Shown here: positions 26,262 to 37,996 of the stretch, one piece after another | How the letters are laid out: each line of letters begins with the position of its first letter | Position numbering within the stretch: position 1 is the stretch's first letter | From: Prostheceraeus crozeri | Lineage: Eukaryota; Platyhelminthes; Polycladida; Euryleptidae | DNA length: 64,000 nucleotides | Reading direction: 5' to 3' | NCBI GenBank assembly: GCA_907163375.1 | Contig: CAJQUW010011313.1 | Span: 196,501 to 260,500 of the forward strand | Notes under the pieces: generated by a model | Database searches by the model: none | What the model was told of the DNA's origin: nothing | What the model saw: the letters and a program-made list of their open reading frames with translations, nothing else | Program-made: the position numbers and the translations under genes

Positions 26262-26400
26262 TCCCCCATCGATGGCCTTGACATGGTCAGACTTTGCTGT
26301 AGTGCTGTAATGTTTTCAGTCCGGACGCCCTTCATGCCGACTTCCAATGACAATTTAGGAGTTGGAGTCTGGCACTAGGCTAGACATTCTTGTCAAGCAC
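26262..26400 (-). repeat. Old tRNA-derived SINE copy
   Basis: The reverse complement carries the SINE body: TCATTGGAAGTCGGCATGAA, then GGGCGTCCGGACTGAAA, CTGACCATGTC and ATGGGGGAT. It is diverged from the main family and its head is mutated. Confidence 0.6.
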
Positions 26401-26487
26401 AGGGGTCTCGAAATGCATTATATAGTAGCAAACTAGTACTTCTTGCTTGCGTTTAATCCCGCCTGGGAGCAGGGTCCGCAGGAAAAA

Positions 26488-26675
26488 TGATGGTTTGCAG
26501 TCACTACACCCCATACTGGGGCTTGAACGGTGCTGACTTATCAGACTTTTATCTGGAGCATTGTGATCTTTTGGCCCAAATGCCCTTCCTGCCGACTTCC
26601 ACTGACACTTTCGGGGCTCGACCTCTGGACCGAAACACCGCTAGGTGAAACACTTAACCACTGTGCCACGGAGAC
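26488..26675 (-). repeat. tRNA-derived SINE copy
   Basis: The reverse complement starts GTCTCCGTGGCACAGTGG at 26675, then the box B-like GGTCGAGCCCCGAAAGTG, GGAAGTCGGCAGGAAGGGCA, GTCAGCACCGTTCAAGCCCC, ending near TAGTGACTGCAAACCATCA. It belongs to the same family as the copies at 35821, 40651-40833 and 57187. Confidence 0.85.
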
Positions 26676-28859
26676 TACAGTAGCCACGGACCACCTAGCA
26701 AACTGTTAACACATCTAAATACAAAAGTCAAAAACGTAAAACAGAAACTAAATTGATTCTAAAAACTATCATGTGTGAGTGAAGCGATTGAATTATGGCA
26801 ACAATGACCCATAAAGCATTTTCAGTTTTATGGAAATGAGCTTTCGACAATAATTCATGTCAGAAAATAATGCAAGGATTTGAGAAGGCTTTCACCAAGA
26901 TTCTTCAAATTTAATGCTTTGTTAGTACTAGAGGATTATTAATCAATAATCGAAATAACCGTGATTTTCTGGCTTCTGCTCAGTAGCAAGAGTGGAATAA
27001 TGAATACAATGCTTGACGACTAAAGTGACGAAAATCGAACTCTTAACAATTCTAACGATGAAAATGTCATGTCCGGTCAAGGGAAACGACCGAATGTTTG
27101 ACAGGAAACAGAGAAGACAGAAAGGTTTGTGACCGTTCTGCTGATGCGAAGATCCTAAGATTAAGATTTGGAGAGCGATAAGATGAATGACAGCACGCTT
27201 GTAAAATGTCATTCAATATTGAATATGAATTATGGATCTCGTAGAGATTTGAGCTCCCGCTACTGCAATTGTTGTTTGAGGTCGCGTGAGATTGATGAGG
27301 ATGTCAGTATTCTCTCTTTTATCTTCAGAAGAGTAGAGTTTGGTTATTATCACCAGCACTGAAACATCAGCGGATTTTTCCACCGCGGCGGAATTTCCGG
27401 AATTTTGACAATTTGAAAACTCCGCCGATTTACTGTTTTTGCTATTTGACGTTTTTCGTTGTAAGTATAAATATAGCATGGCCTAAAATGAAAAGAGCTT
27501 CGATGAATTTTCTCTGATTTTAAGCTTCGTTGTTCCTTTAATGTACACCGGAATCCGATAAAAATGCTTCATTTTCAGATACACATTATTATAGCGTCGA
27601 TTCGAAGTGCAGCGATTTGAAAAGTTCTCTATCTCGCAATTAGATGAATGTCATTTAGGCATCCATTAATTGATCATTTTCTGTTTTCTGTTATTGTCAC
27701 TTTAAAATATAGTAATTCGTTATGATGTGATCAGTAAAATCAGGTGTAAGGTTTTTTACAGGCAATGAAGAAAATGGAAATTGAATCCATGCGATGCGAA
27801 CAAGAAATGCATGTATGATCGTTGCTTCGGGATCCATCCCCAAATTAATGACAACAACAGGTCTGGAATTCAGGCATCAGGAATGAAATCAAGAACTTGT
27901 TGCTCAATTTCTTACATGAAGCGAAGTTTTCTACAGTGGTCGCTGTGTCAACACTGATTATAGTCATTGAAATGACTAAACATCGATCACGTTTTTTACA
28001 CAATGATTTTAAATAATATTTAAATGTTCTTTGTTTAACTCATTGGTAAAACAAGTTTGCGAGATGATATTTCAATCATTTTCTGCGCCTATTGATGATG
28101 AAAGCAATAACTTATCTACTGATTGATGAAAGTTTTCTGTGTAATGAGTGATTGATAGCCTCCATTTCATTTCTATTTGGTGTGATTACATGTAGAGCAC
28201 GGTGATCTTCCCTTGTAGCATGAAGGCTTGATGGGTGGCTAACTTCATGTTGTGTGGTTGAGTGCTGATAGAAGTCGGCAAGAAGTTGGTTTCCATCTCC
28301 AAGTGTCACATTGCTCTACTTATTGCAGCGAGGAATGTAGTCTCCACGTACCCGAAATCTCAATTTAATTAAAAGAAACGTTTCCGACGGTTGCTTTTTT
28401 ATAAAGCACGACACGACGTTTCGGCTTCCGCCTGATTCATGTGTCTAAAAGTGATGCAGAGCGATTTCACTCTGCCTATCATTGACTGTTGGCTACAAAT
28501 AGAATCAATACAGTATAAAGTATCTACTCTTCATCATTATATTCATAAATATGTAGTTGTCTTTGAAAAGCACATCTATTAGACTGAACGTAAAAAAAAG
28601 CCATTTTAATTATTCACCAGGACATTTTGGTTAGCTGCTTTGATGTATATGCATTCAGGTGAAGACTTTCTTGAAGATTTCTCAGATTTGAATGTAAAAT
28701 TTTCCATCTGACGGACGTTTCACAGTAAAGTGGTCAGTGGTCACTTGCTGCTCAATTTGAGGGGTTTAAAAACACATACTCTTTATTCTGAAGTTGAATT
28801 GGTGTACAGTTTTGGCCAATGGTACAGTTCTGACGCATGGCTCCAGCAAAGTTTGACCA
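26676..28859. other. Intron 3 segment, nothing firmly recognised
   Basis: AT-rich intronic sequence. A stretch near 28380-28450 (GACGTTTCGGCTTCCGCC, then TGATTCATGTGTC) looks like a repeat terminus, but no inverted partner was identified. Confidence 0.45.
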
Positions 28860-29214
28860 TTTCAGCGCCGTCCAAGTCCCAGTGACTTACTTGCTCCCCG
28901 CTTATTGTCTCTTCTTTCCCAGGTTTGAATGTTGGATTATGTCTGTTGTCGTTGGGGTGGATGCATTCTCCATTCTGGTCGGTTTTGCGTCAGTTGGGGT
29001 ACAAATGCAGGAGAAACTCTCCTGACATTGTGCCAACATTCTTCATCAAGTAGCGATCTTTTAGATCTTCAACAGAGTCGGTGTGAAATGGCCTCCATGA
29101 CGATTATGAATAGGAGTGTGCTCAGAACCTAACCTTGATGCAGCCCAGCATTGACTGCGAGCTCCTCACTCCTTGCCTTGTCACAGCACACGACAGGCTT
29201 TGAGTGTTCGTAGA

Positions 29215-30146
29215 CAGGGATGGAAGAAATTAATTTCAATTAATTGATTGATGAAATATCTTCAATTCAATTAATTGATTGGATCAGGTGCCAATTATTC
29301 CAATTAATTGCAAATTTTCACAAGTCAAAAAAGCGATTTTTTGAGCGATCATTATTGGCTATACAGTTACACATTGGCCTGCACAGTCGTTAATATAATA
29401 TTCTATAAGCATACTCGTTTTTTAAACAAAGCAAAGTTTGATTACAGCCTATTGCGAAATTGTTCTTAATAATCCATAGCATTCATTTAAACTTTAATTT
29501 TGAGGTCTCTAAACATGTATGCTTCATATGTTCTTATAATCTTAGATAAACTCATTATGGTAAACCTAATGAAACACACACTTTCGTGATAGCCAGAGTG
29601 GTAGTATTTCGGTGTTTGAACTGGAAAATATTGCGCTATTAGAATAGAAGAGATTTATTATTAAATTATTATAATAAATGTAATATAATTAATATTAATA
29701 AAAATATCAAATTTTATAATTATTAATTAATATTTAATAATTATTATAATTAATATTATTATATTAATAATATAATTTAATTAATAATAATAAATTTATT
29801 ATTTATTATTAAATAAGATATAGATTAATTATTGCTTAATATCAGTGCATTTGCATCTTTTGTCATGCAAATTAGTTCAACGAACATTGTGATGCAGAAA
29901 ATGCGTACATGTAATTACGGTAAGAGTTTTAATGCTCCTTCGTAGACCTGTGCTATGGAAATAACTTTCTATGCATTTATCAATCAAGTGTCTATCATGC
30001 AATCATTTATTGGAAAGATCTTCCAGGATTTGGTAATGATAAAAAATAATTGCATTTAGTTGGTTACTCATGTCATCCAATTAGATTAATTGATTAATCC
30101 CATAAAAGGAGACAAATTAAATTGCAATCAATTTTTCCAATCCCTG
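29215..30146. mobile_element. Non-autonomous hAT-like element with 8-bp target duplication
   Basis: The left end is CAGGGATGGAAGAAATTAAT. The right end, reverse complemented, is CAGGGATTGGAAAAATTGAT, so the terminal repeats match with one gap. Flanking 8-mers are TTCGTAGA (29207-29214) and CTCGTAGA (30147-30154), one mismatch; 8-bp duplications are the hAT rule. The interior is non-coding, with CAATTAATTGATT words near both ends and a nearly pure A/T block at about 29650-29835. It sits within an RTE-like LINE. Confidence 0.82.
29650..29835. repeat. A/T-only low-complexity block
   Basis: A run of nearly pure A and T made of TTAATAATTATT-like words, inside the hAT-like element. Confidence 0.85.
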
Positions 30147-30410
30147 CTCGTAGATCGCTTGGACGACACAAAGAATACATTTGTCAACTACTTATTTTCC
30201 GCATTGACCACTGTAACACACGCCTGTTGACCCTATCAAAAGCTTTTCTTAGGTCAACGAACATGGTGTACAGATCTCTTTTTGCCAATGTGTTTTTCTT
30301 GCAGTTGCGTGATGATGAATATCGCATTCGTAGTACTTCGTCTTTTCATGAAACCAAATTGACTTTCATCAATACAAGATGAATTGCAGATGATCGTTAC
30401 ATGGACGTGT

Positions 30411-33399
30411 GGATTTTTGAGACTTGATCAATCATCTTCTAGCCTCTATAATGGCAGAACTGAATAACATAAATCTGCAAGTCATTAATGCGACCAGTCA
30501 AAACAGTTGTCGGAAGTATTAGTCGCTTGAAGGAGTGTAGTTTATGGCGTGAAGGGGCAAGCAAACTTAATGTCTCATGAATTTGTAGAAAATTAAGTAA
30601 ATTGTGCACTAAGTTTTTTCAATAATGGAGAGGAAGAGTAAAAGGTATCTACGTCAAATACTCTCCAAAATTTGAGTATTATAAAATGGTCTTCACTATT
30701 TTCCACAATTTAAGTAATTTTTTTGTGTGATATATTATACATAAAGAAAACTTTTTTACTGATAATTTCATGCAACCCGTGTAAGGAGAGTCCAAATAAA
30801 TTAGAACCCGGGTATTTGAAGAAATGCCGTATGCGGTATATTATAGCAAATAGTCGATTTTGCTGAAAGTTTGGAGCACTTCTGATTCTAAACACTATAT
30901 ATTCTCTGATACTCGATGCTTCCATAAGAAATATTTTGTTAATGATGAAAAGGAAAGAAGTAGACTAATAACAGTACCAATGATTTGATACAAAACAGAA
31001 CATATAAGAATTCTGTCACATAAAGTTGCAGGTGTAACAAGCATTTCATAATTATGTAATCTGTTCATCTTTTGATCTATTACATTTAATTTAGATGTTC
31101 TAATTCGGGAAAGGATAAAGGGAAGTAACGACTACTCGTAATCTCTACAATTATAGTTTGTTCTCATTGACATCATTGAGAATGCTAGAGGATGTGGCAC
31201 GAATTTCATTCACAATGAAAATGTACCAAAAACTTTCTCGAAAAATAGAAACAATTCCGTGTCAAATTCTTTTCTTAGTTGCGTTATAGTTTACGAAAAG
31301 TGATAATCTTGTGGCTTCAAATTTGAGGTTGCTTTCAATCATTGTTAGATTATTCATGTACTTAAGTTACAAAAATCCATTCTGCTTTGACATGCATCGG
31401 AATATGTTTATATCGATATACATATGCATCTCTTTCATTGGCGTTCATGCGGATTCAGGTATTGAAGAAACAAATCGTGATAAATTAAGGAGCAATGTTT
31501 GACTAAAATAAAATACGTGTGTTTAACCATACGTCACTTCACAATAACATTTTCTACTTTTGAAGCTGATGCAATGTTTCGTCTAAAAATATCCATGTGG
31601 ATCAAATAGATGCTTATATAATAAGAAAATATGCTCAAATAAAAAGGAACGAAGCGGTTTTGTCGAGTGTCACCGCACACAAATTTCCTCAAATTTTGTA
31701 ATTAAGATGAAATCAATGATGGAGTTGGCCGCTATGAAGTAGTATCATACGAGTAGTTTCGATGTCTAACAATTTGGATTGGGGTCAACTCATTAAAGAT
31801 TGGAGTCAAATGCAATAACTTATGGAAAAGAAATAATGATTAAATTGACAGATGAATGTCAAATGCAAATCATTTGTTTTCTTCGCATTATTGTCACGAT
31901 TATTCACTTTATAAATACTCTGTAATTGCCGTTTTTCTCTATTTCGTTATTTCTTTTCTTAATATCTGGATAATTTGGACTTTTGCGTCCGCAGAAAGTG
32001 CGTGGATGATTGTGCGACAACGTTGAGGGACCTTATTTCACTGTGTGTTTCAGACCTAGAGATATGGCATAACCTATGTCTCTTATTTATGAAACACTTC
32101 CGCTTTTTCGTGATAATTATTGCTATCATTGTGAAGAAGAGTTTCGCAAGTCATTTCTGTTTTGAGATCAGTCAGAATTGTTTGACTATTTGGGCGGATT
32201 TTGTCTATTTCATATTAATCTAATAGAAAGTTGCTTTCATATTCCAAAAATCAAACGTATGCGAAAAACTAACTGTCTGCTGCTATAACAGCAATGATAA
32301 ACAGTGTGCACTTGTGCTCACAATGTCTCGTCATTCTCTCCTGTTGCGGAAATATCATATTGTTGGAAGAGAATAAGACATCAGCTCACGAAACATCGAA
32401 CAGTGTTTTGCTTTTCACATTTTCAAAGCAGATGAAATTCCATAAATGTTTTAATTGTCTGTTATCGTCAGTTATATTTTACATTGATCCTCTTTAGCAG
32501 CTGCTTTCTCATTGTCAACACTTTCTTACTAGCATGGATTTCAAAGTAGCAGCGACAAAAGCTGACAAAATCGTCACGAACCTATCACATTATCAAGATT
32601 TATCTGAAAGCAGTTTGGCATGAATACGGAAGTCGAAAGTGCGACTACTGGCAAAGTGATTTTCCGGAGTACCAACCGTCTCCAGTCTTCGCATTTTAAA
32701 TTTCAATATCGAAATTGTCTGGTGCCAAGCCATCCATTTCGTCGGCAAACATTTTATTCATGTATTGTAGGCACACTTTAACAGAAAATGATTAATACAA
32801 TAAGAAAATTATTGACAAAATCAAAGAAGTTCAATGATTAAATCTACTTTCAAAGTGCACGTAAAACATGCAATATTGTGTGCTTTCAATCACCTACCGG
32901 AGTCTTCCACAATGTCCGGATATTTGAGATGAATTGCTGGGTGTACCAAAATTCTTGCAAACTTTAGAAGATTGTCACCAGCTTTAGTTTAATAATCCGC
33001 GCACGTTTTTGTGCAGTCTACCGCAATTCATATGGGGAATTCGAATGAAATTCCCAACTCGAGTTGCACTGTGCGAATGATTGAACTAGTGACAACCTCT
33101 AAAGTTTTACACGACATTTTAACATCCGTTATGTTGGGTATACTCGAAAATCTTAAATGACATTTGAAGCATTATTTTTATTCAAAGAGAAGTCTATACG
33201 GTGTTAAATCTCCAAAATTTATTGATGACACTCATTTTAGAATAGTTATTACTCGATTTTTATCGATCATGCTCATGTAGGCTTTTATTATGAATTACCG
33301 TATGGTTTGAGAATGTATGCATTGTGAATTTCATGATTGTAAGCACACTATAAAACTACTAGGACTACTCTCACGCCTACTGTTTCACCGTTACACTTC
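30411..33399. other. Intron 3 segment, nothing recognised
   Basis: About 3 kb of AT-rich intronic sequence. The open stretches at 31311-31502 and 31975-32223 show no known motifs. Confidence 0.45.
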
Positions 33400-34495
33400 G
33401 GTGTCTTCGATTTAGCGGTCAGAAGATATTATGCGATCTCTCTGGCAAACAAGAATCCGCTCTCAGTCCCCTTCATTTCATCCTTTTGATGGAAGAAGCT
33501 ACTAAAGATCGTAGAAGAGGTGGGATGAAGGAGCTGCTGTGCGCGGATGATTTAGTCCTTACGTGCGAAAGCTAGGAAGAGGTGACTATGATGTTTAAAT
33601 CGAAGGAGGATGTGGAAAGCAAAGGCCTGACAGTGAACTCCCAGAAGACCAAGATGATGATCAATGTCAGCAAAGAGAATTACCACGTTCAAGCGAGAAG
33701 ATTCCCTTGTGTTGTGTGCAGCAAAGGTGTTGGGTTCAACTCCATTGTTTGTCAGCAACGTGAGAAGTGGTGCCACAAGCGTTATGGACTCAGGTCTCTC
33801 AGCTGCATAGTGAATTTTCAATGTTCTACTCGTGTCCATGGCTGCAGAAGTGCAGTAGATGTTGAGACATTTTGGGTAGACGATGAGGAAATTCAAATCG
33901 TGAAAGAATTTCACTATCTTGGTGATGTGCTTTGCTGCGAGGGTGGCGCTAGAACATGAGGGTGGTAGAATCGCGTCAGCCTGGCGCAAATGGAAGGACG
34001 TCGCTTGTCTGCTCACATTCCACTCAGGTGCCGAGGTAACGTGTACAACTCTTGCATCAGGCCTGTACTTCTTTACGTTGTTGAATCCTGGAGCCTCATT
34101 CAACATCTAGTTCAACAACTCTGGTCATGCGAAAGAAGGATGCTTGAGTGGCATTTCACTGTCTGATCAGATCGACAGCGCTACGGTGGCAATCAGGTGT
34201 GGCCTCACACCGTTAGACGAAGTAATCAGGGAGCGAAGGCTTAGGTGGTTCGGTCATACCAAGCGTCGAAATATAGATGAACCAATGAGGCAGGTGCTCG
34301 ACGTGATGGTCGAAGGTTCCCGTCCTCGTGGAAGACCGAAGGCATGGTTCCAAATCGTCAATGAGGACATAATGGAGCTGGGAATATCTGCGAGTGATGC
34401 TCAGGACCGTTCTCGATGGAGAAGTCTCACATCGTCCAACCCTCAACAGAAGAGGAAAAGAAGACGTTAAAAGGAGAAAGTAAAAAAAAAGTAAG
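33400..34495 (+). mobile_element. RTE-like LINE, RT C-terminal half with Cys-rich insert
   Basis: + strand, in shifting frames: ALSPLHFILLMEEATKDRRR, then KELLCADDLVLTCES near 33520-33570, where CADD stands for the usual YADD. Next come DVESKGLTVNSQKTKMMINV, the finger-like FPCVVCSKGVGFNSIVCQQR and EKWCHKR, and IVKEFHYLGDVLCCEGG. The C-terminal ORF (34144-34470) reads VIRERRLRWFGHTKRRN, GSRPRGRPKAWF and DAQDRSRWRSL, then an A-rich end. Missing 5' part, frameshifts and lost Cys positions show decay. Confidence 0.86.
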
Positions 34496-35377
34496 TAAGT
34501 CTTTGGCAAACAGGCAAAAGTTGTTGAAGAGATATCTACCATTAAAAATATTTCGACACTTTTGCTCAGTATTAACGGTGTCAATGATTCCTCACGTGTA
34601 AATTTCCAGAAACTAACATTCAAATTGTCAGAATCTTTCGACATTTATGAGACTATGAATTGTTTGTGTTCACAAATCCTGTTGATGGTTGTGATTAATG
34701 GTTGCCATCATCTGCCTCAGATGAGACTGCAATATCCAAAAATTATGTCAGTGGGAGAATAACGCGATCAAGGATTATTGAGGAGAGTTGAATATCTCCA
34801 ATAAAAGCACAACAACATAAATCTAAATGTCAAACGTTCCGACAGTCGGGCAATCATTTTATTGTTGATGTAGTCTCTTTATTACTAACGGAAGAAATAT
34901 TTTTTAATTTTCAATGTTGAGGCTACGGCTTTTTTCACCAACTACCGACGGAGTTTCCGAACACAAATTCGAGCATCCTCTGCGTATCAGGAGGTCAAAT
35001 CAGGCCACCGTTAAATCCATTATTTCTGGAATCAAATCTAGTTTTCATTGAGTACATCAGCAATAGATATGGCATGATTAAATAAGAATCTGTACTTGTA
35101 TTTGTGAATACACAACTTAGAAATAAGACATACATAAACCAATAATTCCATTCCCAATATTCGTTTATCTTTGAATATAGTGATTACCTCTCCTCAATTC
35201 AAGTGATGCCAACTTGTGCAACAACTGCTTTTGTCTGCAATACAAAATGCTAGTCTAAATTCGCTCGATTTGGAAAACTTAGCTCCGTAGAAAATATGAA
35301 TTTGTTCTCTCAGAGATTGTGTTATGAAGTTCAAACAGTTCTGAGTAGAAGCTTCAAGGTTATTTTGAATAATGCGT
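34496..35377. other. Intron 3 segment, nothing recognised
   Basis: AT-rich intronic sequence without recognised elements. Confidence 0.45.
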
Positions 35378-35385
35378 ATGGAAGT

Positions 35386-36080
35386 CAGACTGTGTTATAA
35401 TTGTAACTGCAATTAGATTTTCGTACGAGTGATTTATAATTGCTATCAATTACATTTTTTGCCATGTAGCTGAGAAGTAATTGCAATTACTTTGCAGTCA
35501 GCACTTCTAAGCATTCATTCACCATGCAGTATAAATTACTATATTCTCCTCGTCGATAATGCTTTACAGTAATTGCTGCTAATACGATGCTGTGAAGTTT
35601 TACTTACATATTGTGTACAAAGGGTACAATTAGCGCAGCCTTTTTGTAGAAATTTAAGACGAAGATTATTGTCAAAATCCAAATTAAGAACCTAAAATTA
35701 TCTAAAGTAATTGAAGAAAAACGGATTCATTTATAATTGTACTGGATTGCATTGATGGAGATGCAATTAGCAATTGTAATCAATTATATTTTTATGCAAG
35801 TAATGTAATCTCAGCAATGGGTCTCCGTGGCACAGTGGTTAAGTGCTTGGCCTAGCGATCTTTTGGTCTAGAGGTCGAGCCCCGAAAGTGTCATTGGAAG
35901 TCGGCAGGAAGGGCATCCATACTAAAAGTACTACAACGCTCCATAAGTCTGACTATGTCAGCACCGTCCAAGCCCCATGTATGGTGAGTAGTGACGTAAA
36001 AGCTTCAAAAGCAATTAATGTAATCAATTGCTGTTGTAATTGTAGTCAATAACATTTCATGAGTAATTGACAGAAGTCTG
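35386..36080. mobile_element. Non-autonomous hAT-like element with exact 8-bp target duplication
   Basis: Flanked by the exact direct repeat ATGGAAGT (35378-35385 and 36081-36088). The left end is CAGACTGTGTTATAATTG. The right end, reverse complemented, is CAGACTTCTGTCAATTAC, so the terminal repeat is short and imperfect. The interior is non-coding and full of TAATTGCAATTAC-type words. A SINE at 35811-36010 interrupts it. The exact 8-bp duplication and CAGA start point to hAT. Confidence 0.78.
35811..36010 (+). repeat. tRNA-derived SINE inside a hAT-like element
   Basis: From 35821: the head GTCTCCGTGGCACAGTGG, box B-like GGTCGAGCCCCGAAAGTG, GGAAGTCGGCAGGAAGGGCA, GTCAGCACCGTCCAAGCCCC, ending GTGACGTAAAAGCTTCAAAA. 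Flanking direct repeats are GCAAGTAATGTAATC (35796-35810) and GCAATTAATGTAATC (36011-36025), 14 of 15 identical. The insertion is therefore younger than the surrounding hAT-like element. Confidence 0.88.
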
Positions 36081-36088
36081 ATGGAAGT

Positions 36089-37179
36089 GGCATCATTCTA
36101 AATACTCAGCTTTCAAGTAATTGGGAATTATGCTAAATGACGGCTTCTTTTAACCAGCATAATAACAAATCATGAAGTTGGGATTGTTTATTTAGCAAGC
36201 TCATACCAGTGCTTAATTGCTACAAATCGCATTAAGTTTTAATCACGAATTCTCAAGCTCATTTATTATTCTCAATACCTACTTCACTTTTGTGGAGAGG
36301 CCATGCAACATTGTTAATCCTTGAAAAGGTTAGCACTAAAAGGAAGTTCAGAGCTCATTTATAAATTCGTGACTAAATTCATATTGATACGAAGTGTTAG
36401 AAATTTTCGTATGCTAAGTTTCCTCAGTTTGCATCCAAGATAAATCAGAAAAGCGACACTTGTAGAAAGTTTTGAAATTCGTTGAGTGTTTTAAAAAAAT
36501 GTCAAAATATATCTATCAATATAAATATAATCACGAACATGAGTCATAAGCATGAACTTTAGACTATGAAAGATTTATTCCATGCATGTAAAGCCCCAAG
36601 TTGGAGATCTATTTAATTGTAAAGAATGAAATATTCACCGGACAGTTCAGTGACTTTCCGAGTGACTTTGATGCCAATTTTCTTATAAGTGAAAATTATT
36701 GTTTTATTATTCATTTACATTATTTTATGAATTTCAACTTTTAGGGATAATTTTTTCTAATGATATAGCGCACAATGAGGCCATTGTCAAATACATGTGG
36801 GAAATTTGAAATTTGCCACTGAGAGGAATTGTTATCAGTCTTCTTTTGTTATCATCTGTTGATCGTTATCACCTGATTGATATTGGCATTGGCCGCATCT
36901 CCTTGGTCATTACGAGGCCATGTTGACTGGAGAACTCACTTTCCTGCTGCATGAAGGCTACCTCACTAATATCTTGGTGATGACTTGGTGCTTTTGGGTT
37001 TAGTGCTTGTTGCTTTCGCGTACTTGCCGATGAATTCATGAGGCCGCGCGAGTCTAAAATTACACAGTTTGCTATCAGCAACCTAGACCAGTGTTGTAGT
37101 ATATAAATCTCATCTCACGCTACAGCAACTTTTCTGTTTCTAAAGAACGTCGAAGGAGATAAGTATGAAATTAGCTTTC
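36089..37179. other. Intron 3 segment, nothing recognised
   Basis: AT-rich intronic sequence. The small - strand open stretch 36869-37081 has no known motif. Confidence 0.45.
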
Positions 37180-37182
37180 TTA

Positions 37183-37382
37183 GGCCTCAGCCACACTGCG
37201 AGCTTTTCCAAAGCGTTTCCGAACAAAACGTTTTGCAGCAAATATAAAGTCATCATTACAGCAGTTGCAGACTGCCACACTGTGAGCAAAGCAAACCGGA
37301 ACGACTAATACCTTACGGACATATGTTTGCTCGATACGCTCGGGACGCTCGTGTTTGCTTTTCTTTCAGTGTGGCTGAGGCC
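37183..37382. mobile_element. PIF/Harbinger-type MITE
   Basis: A 200-bp element with perfect 16-bp terminal inverted repeats, GGCCTCAGCCACACTG at the left and CAGTGTGGCTGAGGCC at the right. It is flanked by the 3-bp direct repeat TTA (37180-37182 and 37383-37385). A GGCC start and TTA/TWA duplication are the known signature of PIF/Harbinger elements. Non-coding. It lies only about 270 bp before WASHC5 exon 4. Confidence 0.88.
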
Positions 37383-37656
37383 TTAGACTTGCACTCAACG
37401 TATGAATGTTACCGAATATTACCAAAATCATTTTGAAGTTTGTGATGTACAGCGTTTGAATGAATGTGAAAATGCCTCATTTGCATGTTGACATCACGGT
37501 CAACCCCATGAAAAAAAGTGAATGAAAATTGCAGAATTTTATAGAAATATTTATTGTTTTTTTCTACGTCAGATTCGATCTTCTCTATATGATCGTTGCA
37601 CTAGTTGCTGTCGTCACTTCGATGGAATTATCATCCACCATTACTTTCAATTTCAG

Positions 37657-37996
37657 CCGCATCCCAGTGAACTCAAATTACGTTCACATGTTAATTGATA
37701 GACTCCGTTCGGATGATATTTATCATCAATGTGCCGCTTATCCAGTCCCAGATCATCGTTTTACTGCTTTGGCGAATCAGGCCTCCATGCTGTACGTCAT
37801 TTTGTATTTTGCCCCCGACATCCTCAACAATGAGCAAGCGAAGATGCGTGAGATAGTCGACAAGCATTTCCCAGAGAATTGGGTAATTAACGTTTACATG
37901 GGCGCCACAGTCAATCTGGCTGAAGCTTGGGTTCCATATCGGGCGGCTAAATCAGCACTTGATAATACACTGGAGAATGCAAATGTTAAACTACAG
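37657..37996 (+). CDS. WASHC5: WASHC5 coding exon 4 (residues 212-325)
   Basis: The acceptor caatttcag ends at 37656 and the donor GTAAAT starts at 37997; 340 nt. The first base (C) completes the split Gly codon from exon 3, and the exon ends in phase 0. It encodes [20 protein letters not shown], then [33 protein letters not shown] and [17 protein letters not shown]. These match the strumpellin segments [44 protein letters not shown] and AAKTALNNTL. The neighbouring frame-open sequence beyond 37996 is intronic. Confidence 0.97.

Larger units (their letters stand above)
28860..30410 (-). mobile_element. RTE-like LINE relic split by a hAT-like element
   Basis: The - strand in the part 30410-30155 reads TMFVDLRKAFDRVNRRVLQW and SMRKISS, the RT block with FVDL.KAFD. 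The part 29206-28860 continues with the decayed GARSQCWAASRLGSEHTP-type frame of the GVHQGSVLSPLLF region. The two parts are interrupted by the insertion at 29215-30146. Stops and frameshifts are frequent, and the catalytic YADD block is not intact. Confidence 0.68.

Noticed and set aside
28380-28450. Similar terminus-like sequence (gacgtttcggcttccgcc)
   Set aside because: No partner terminus, target duplication or second copy seen.
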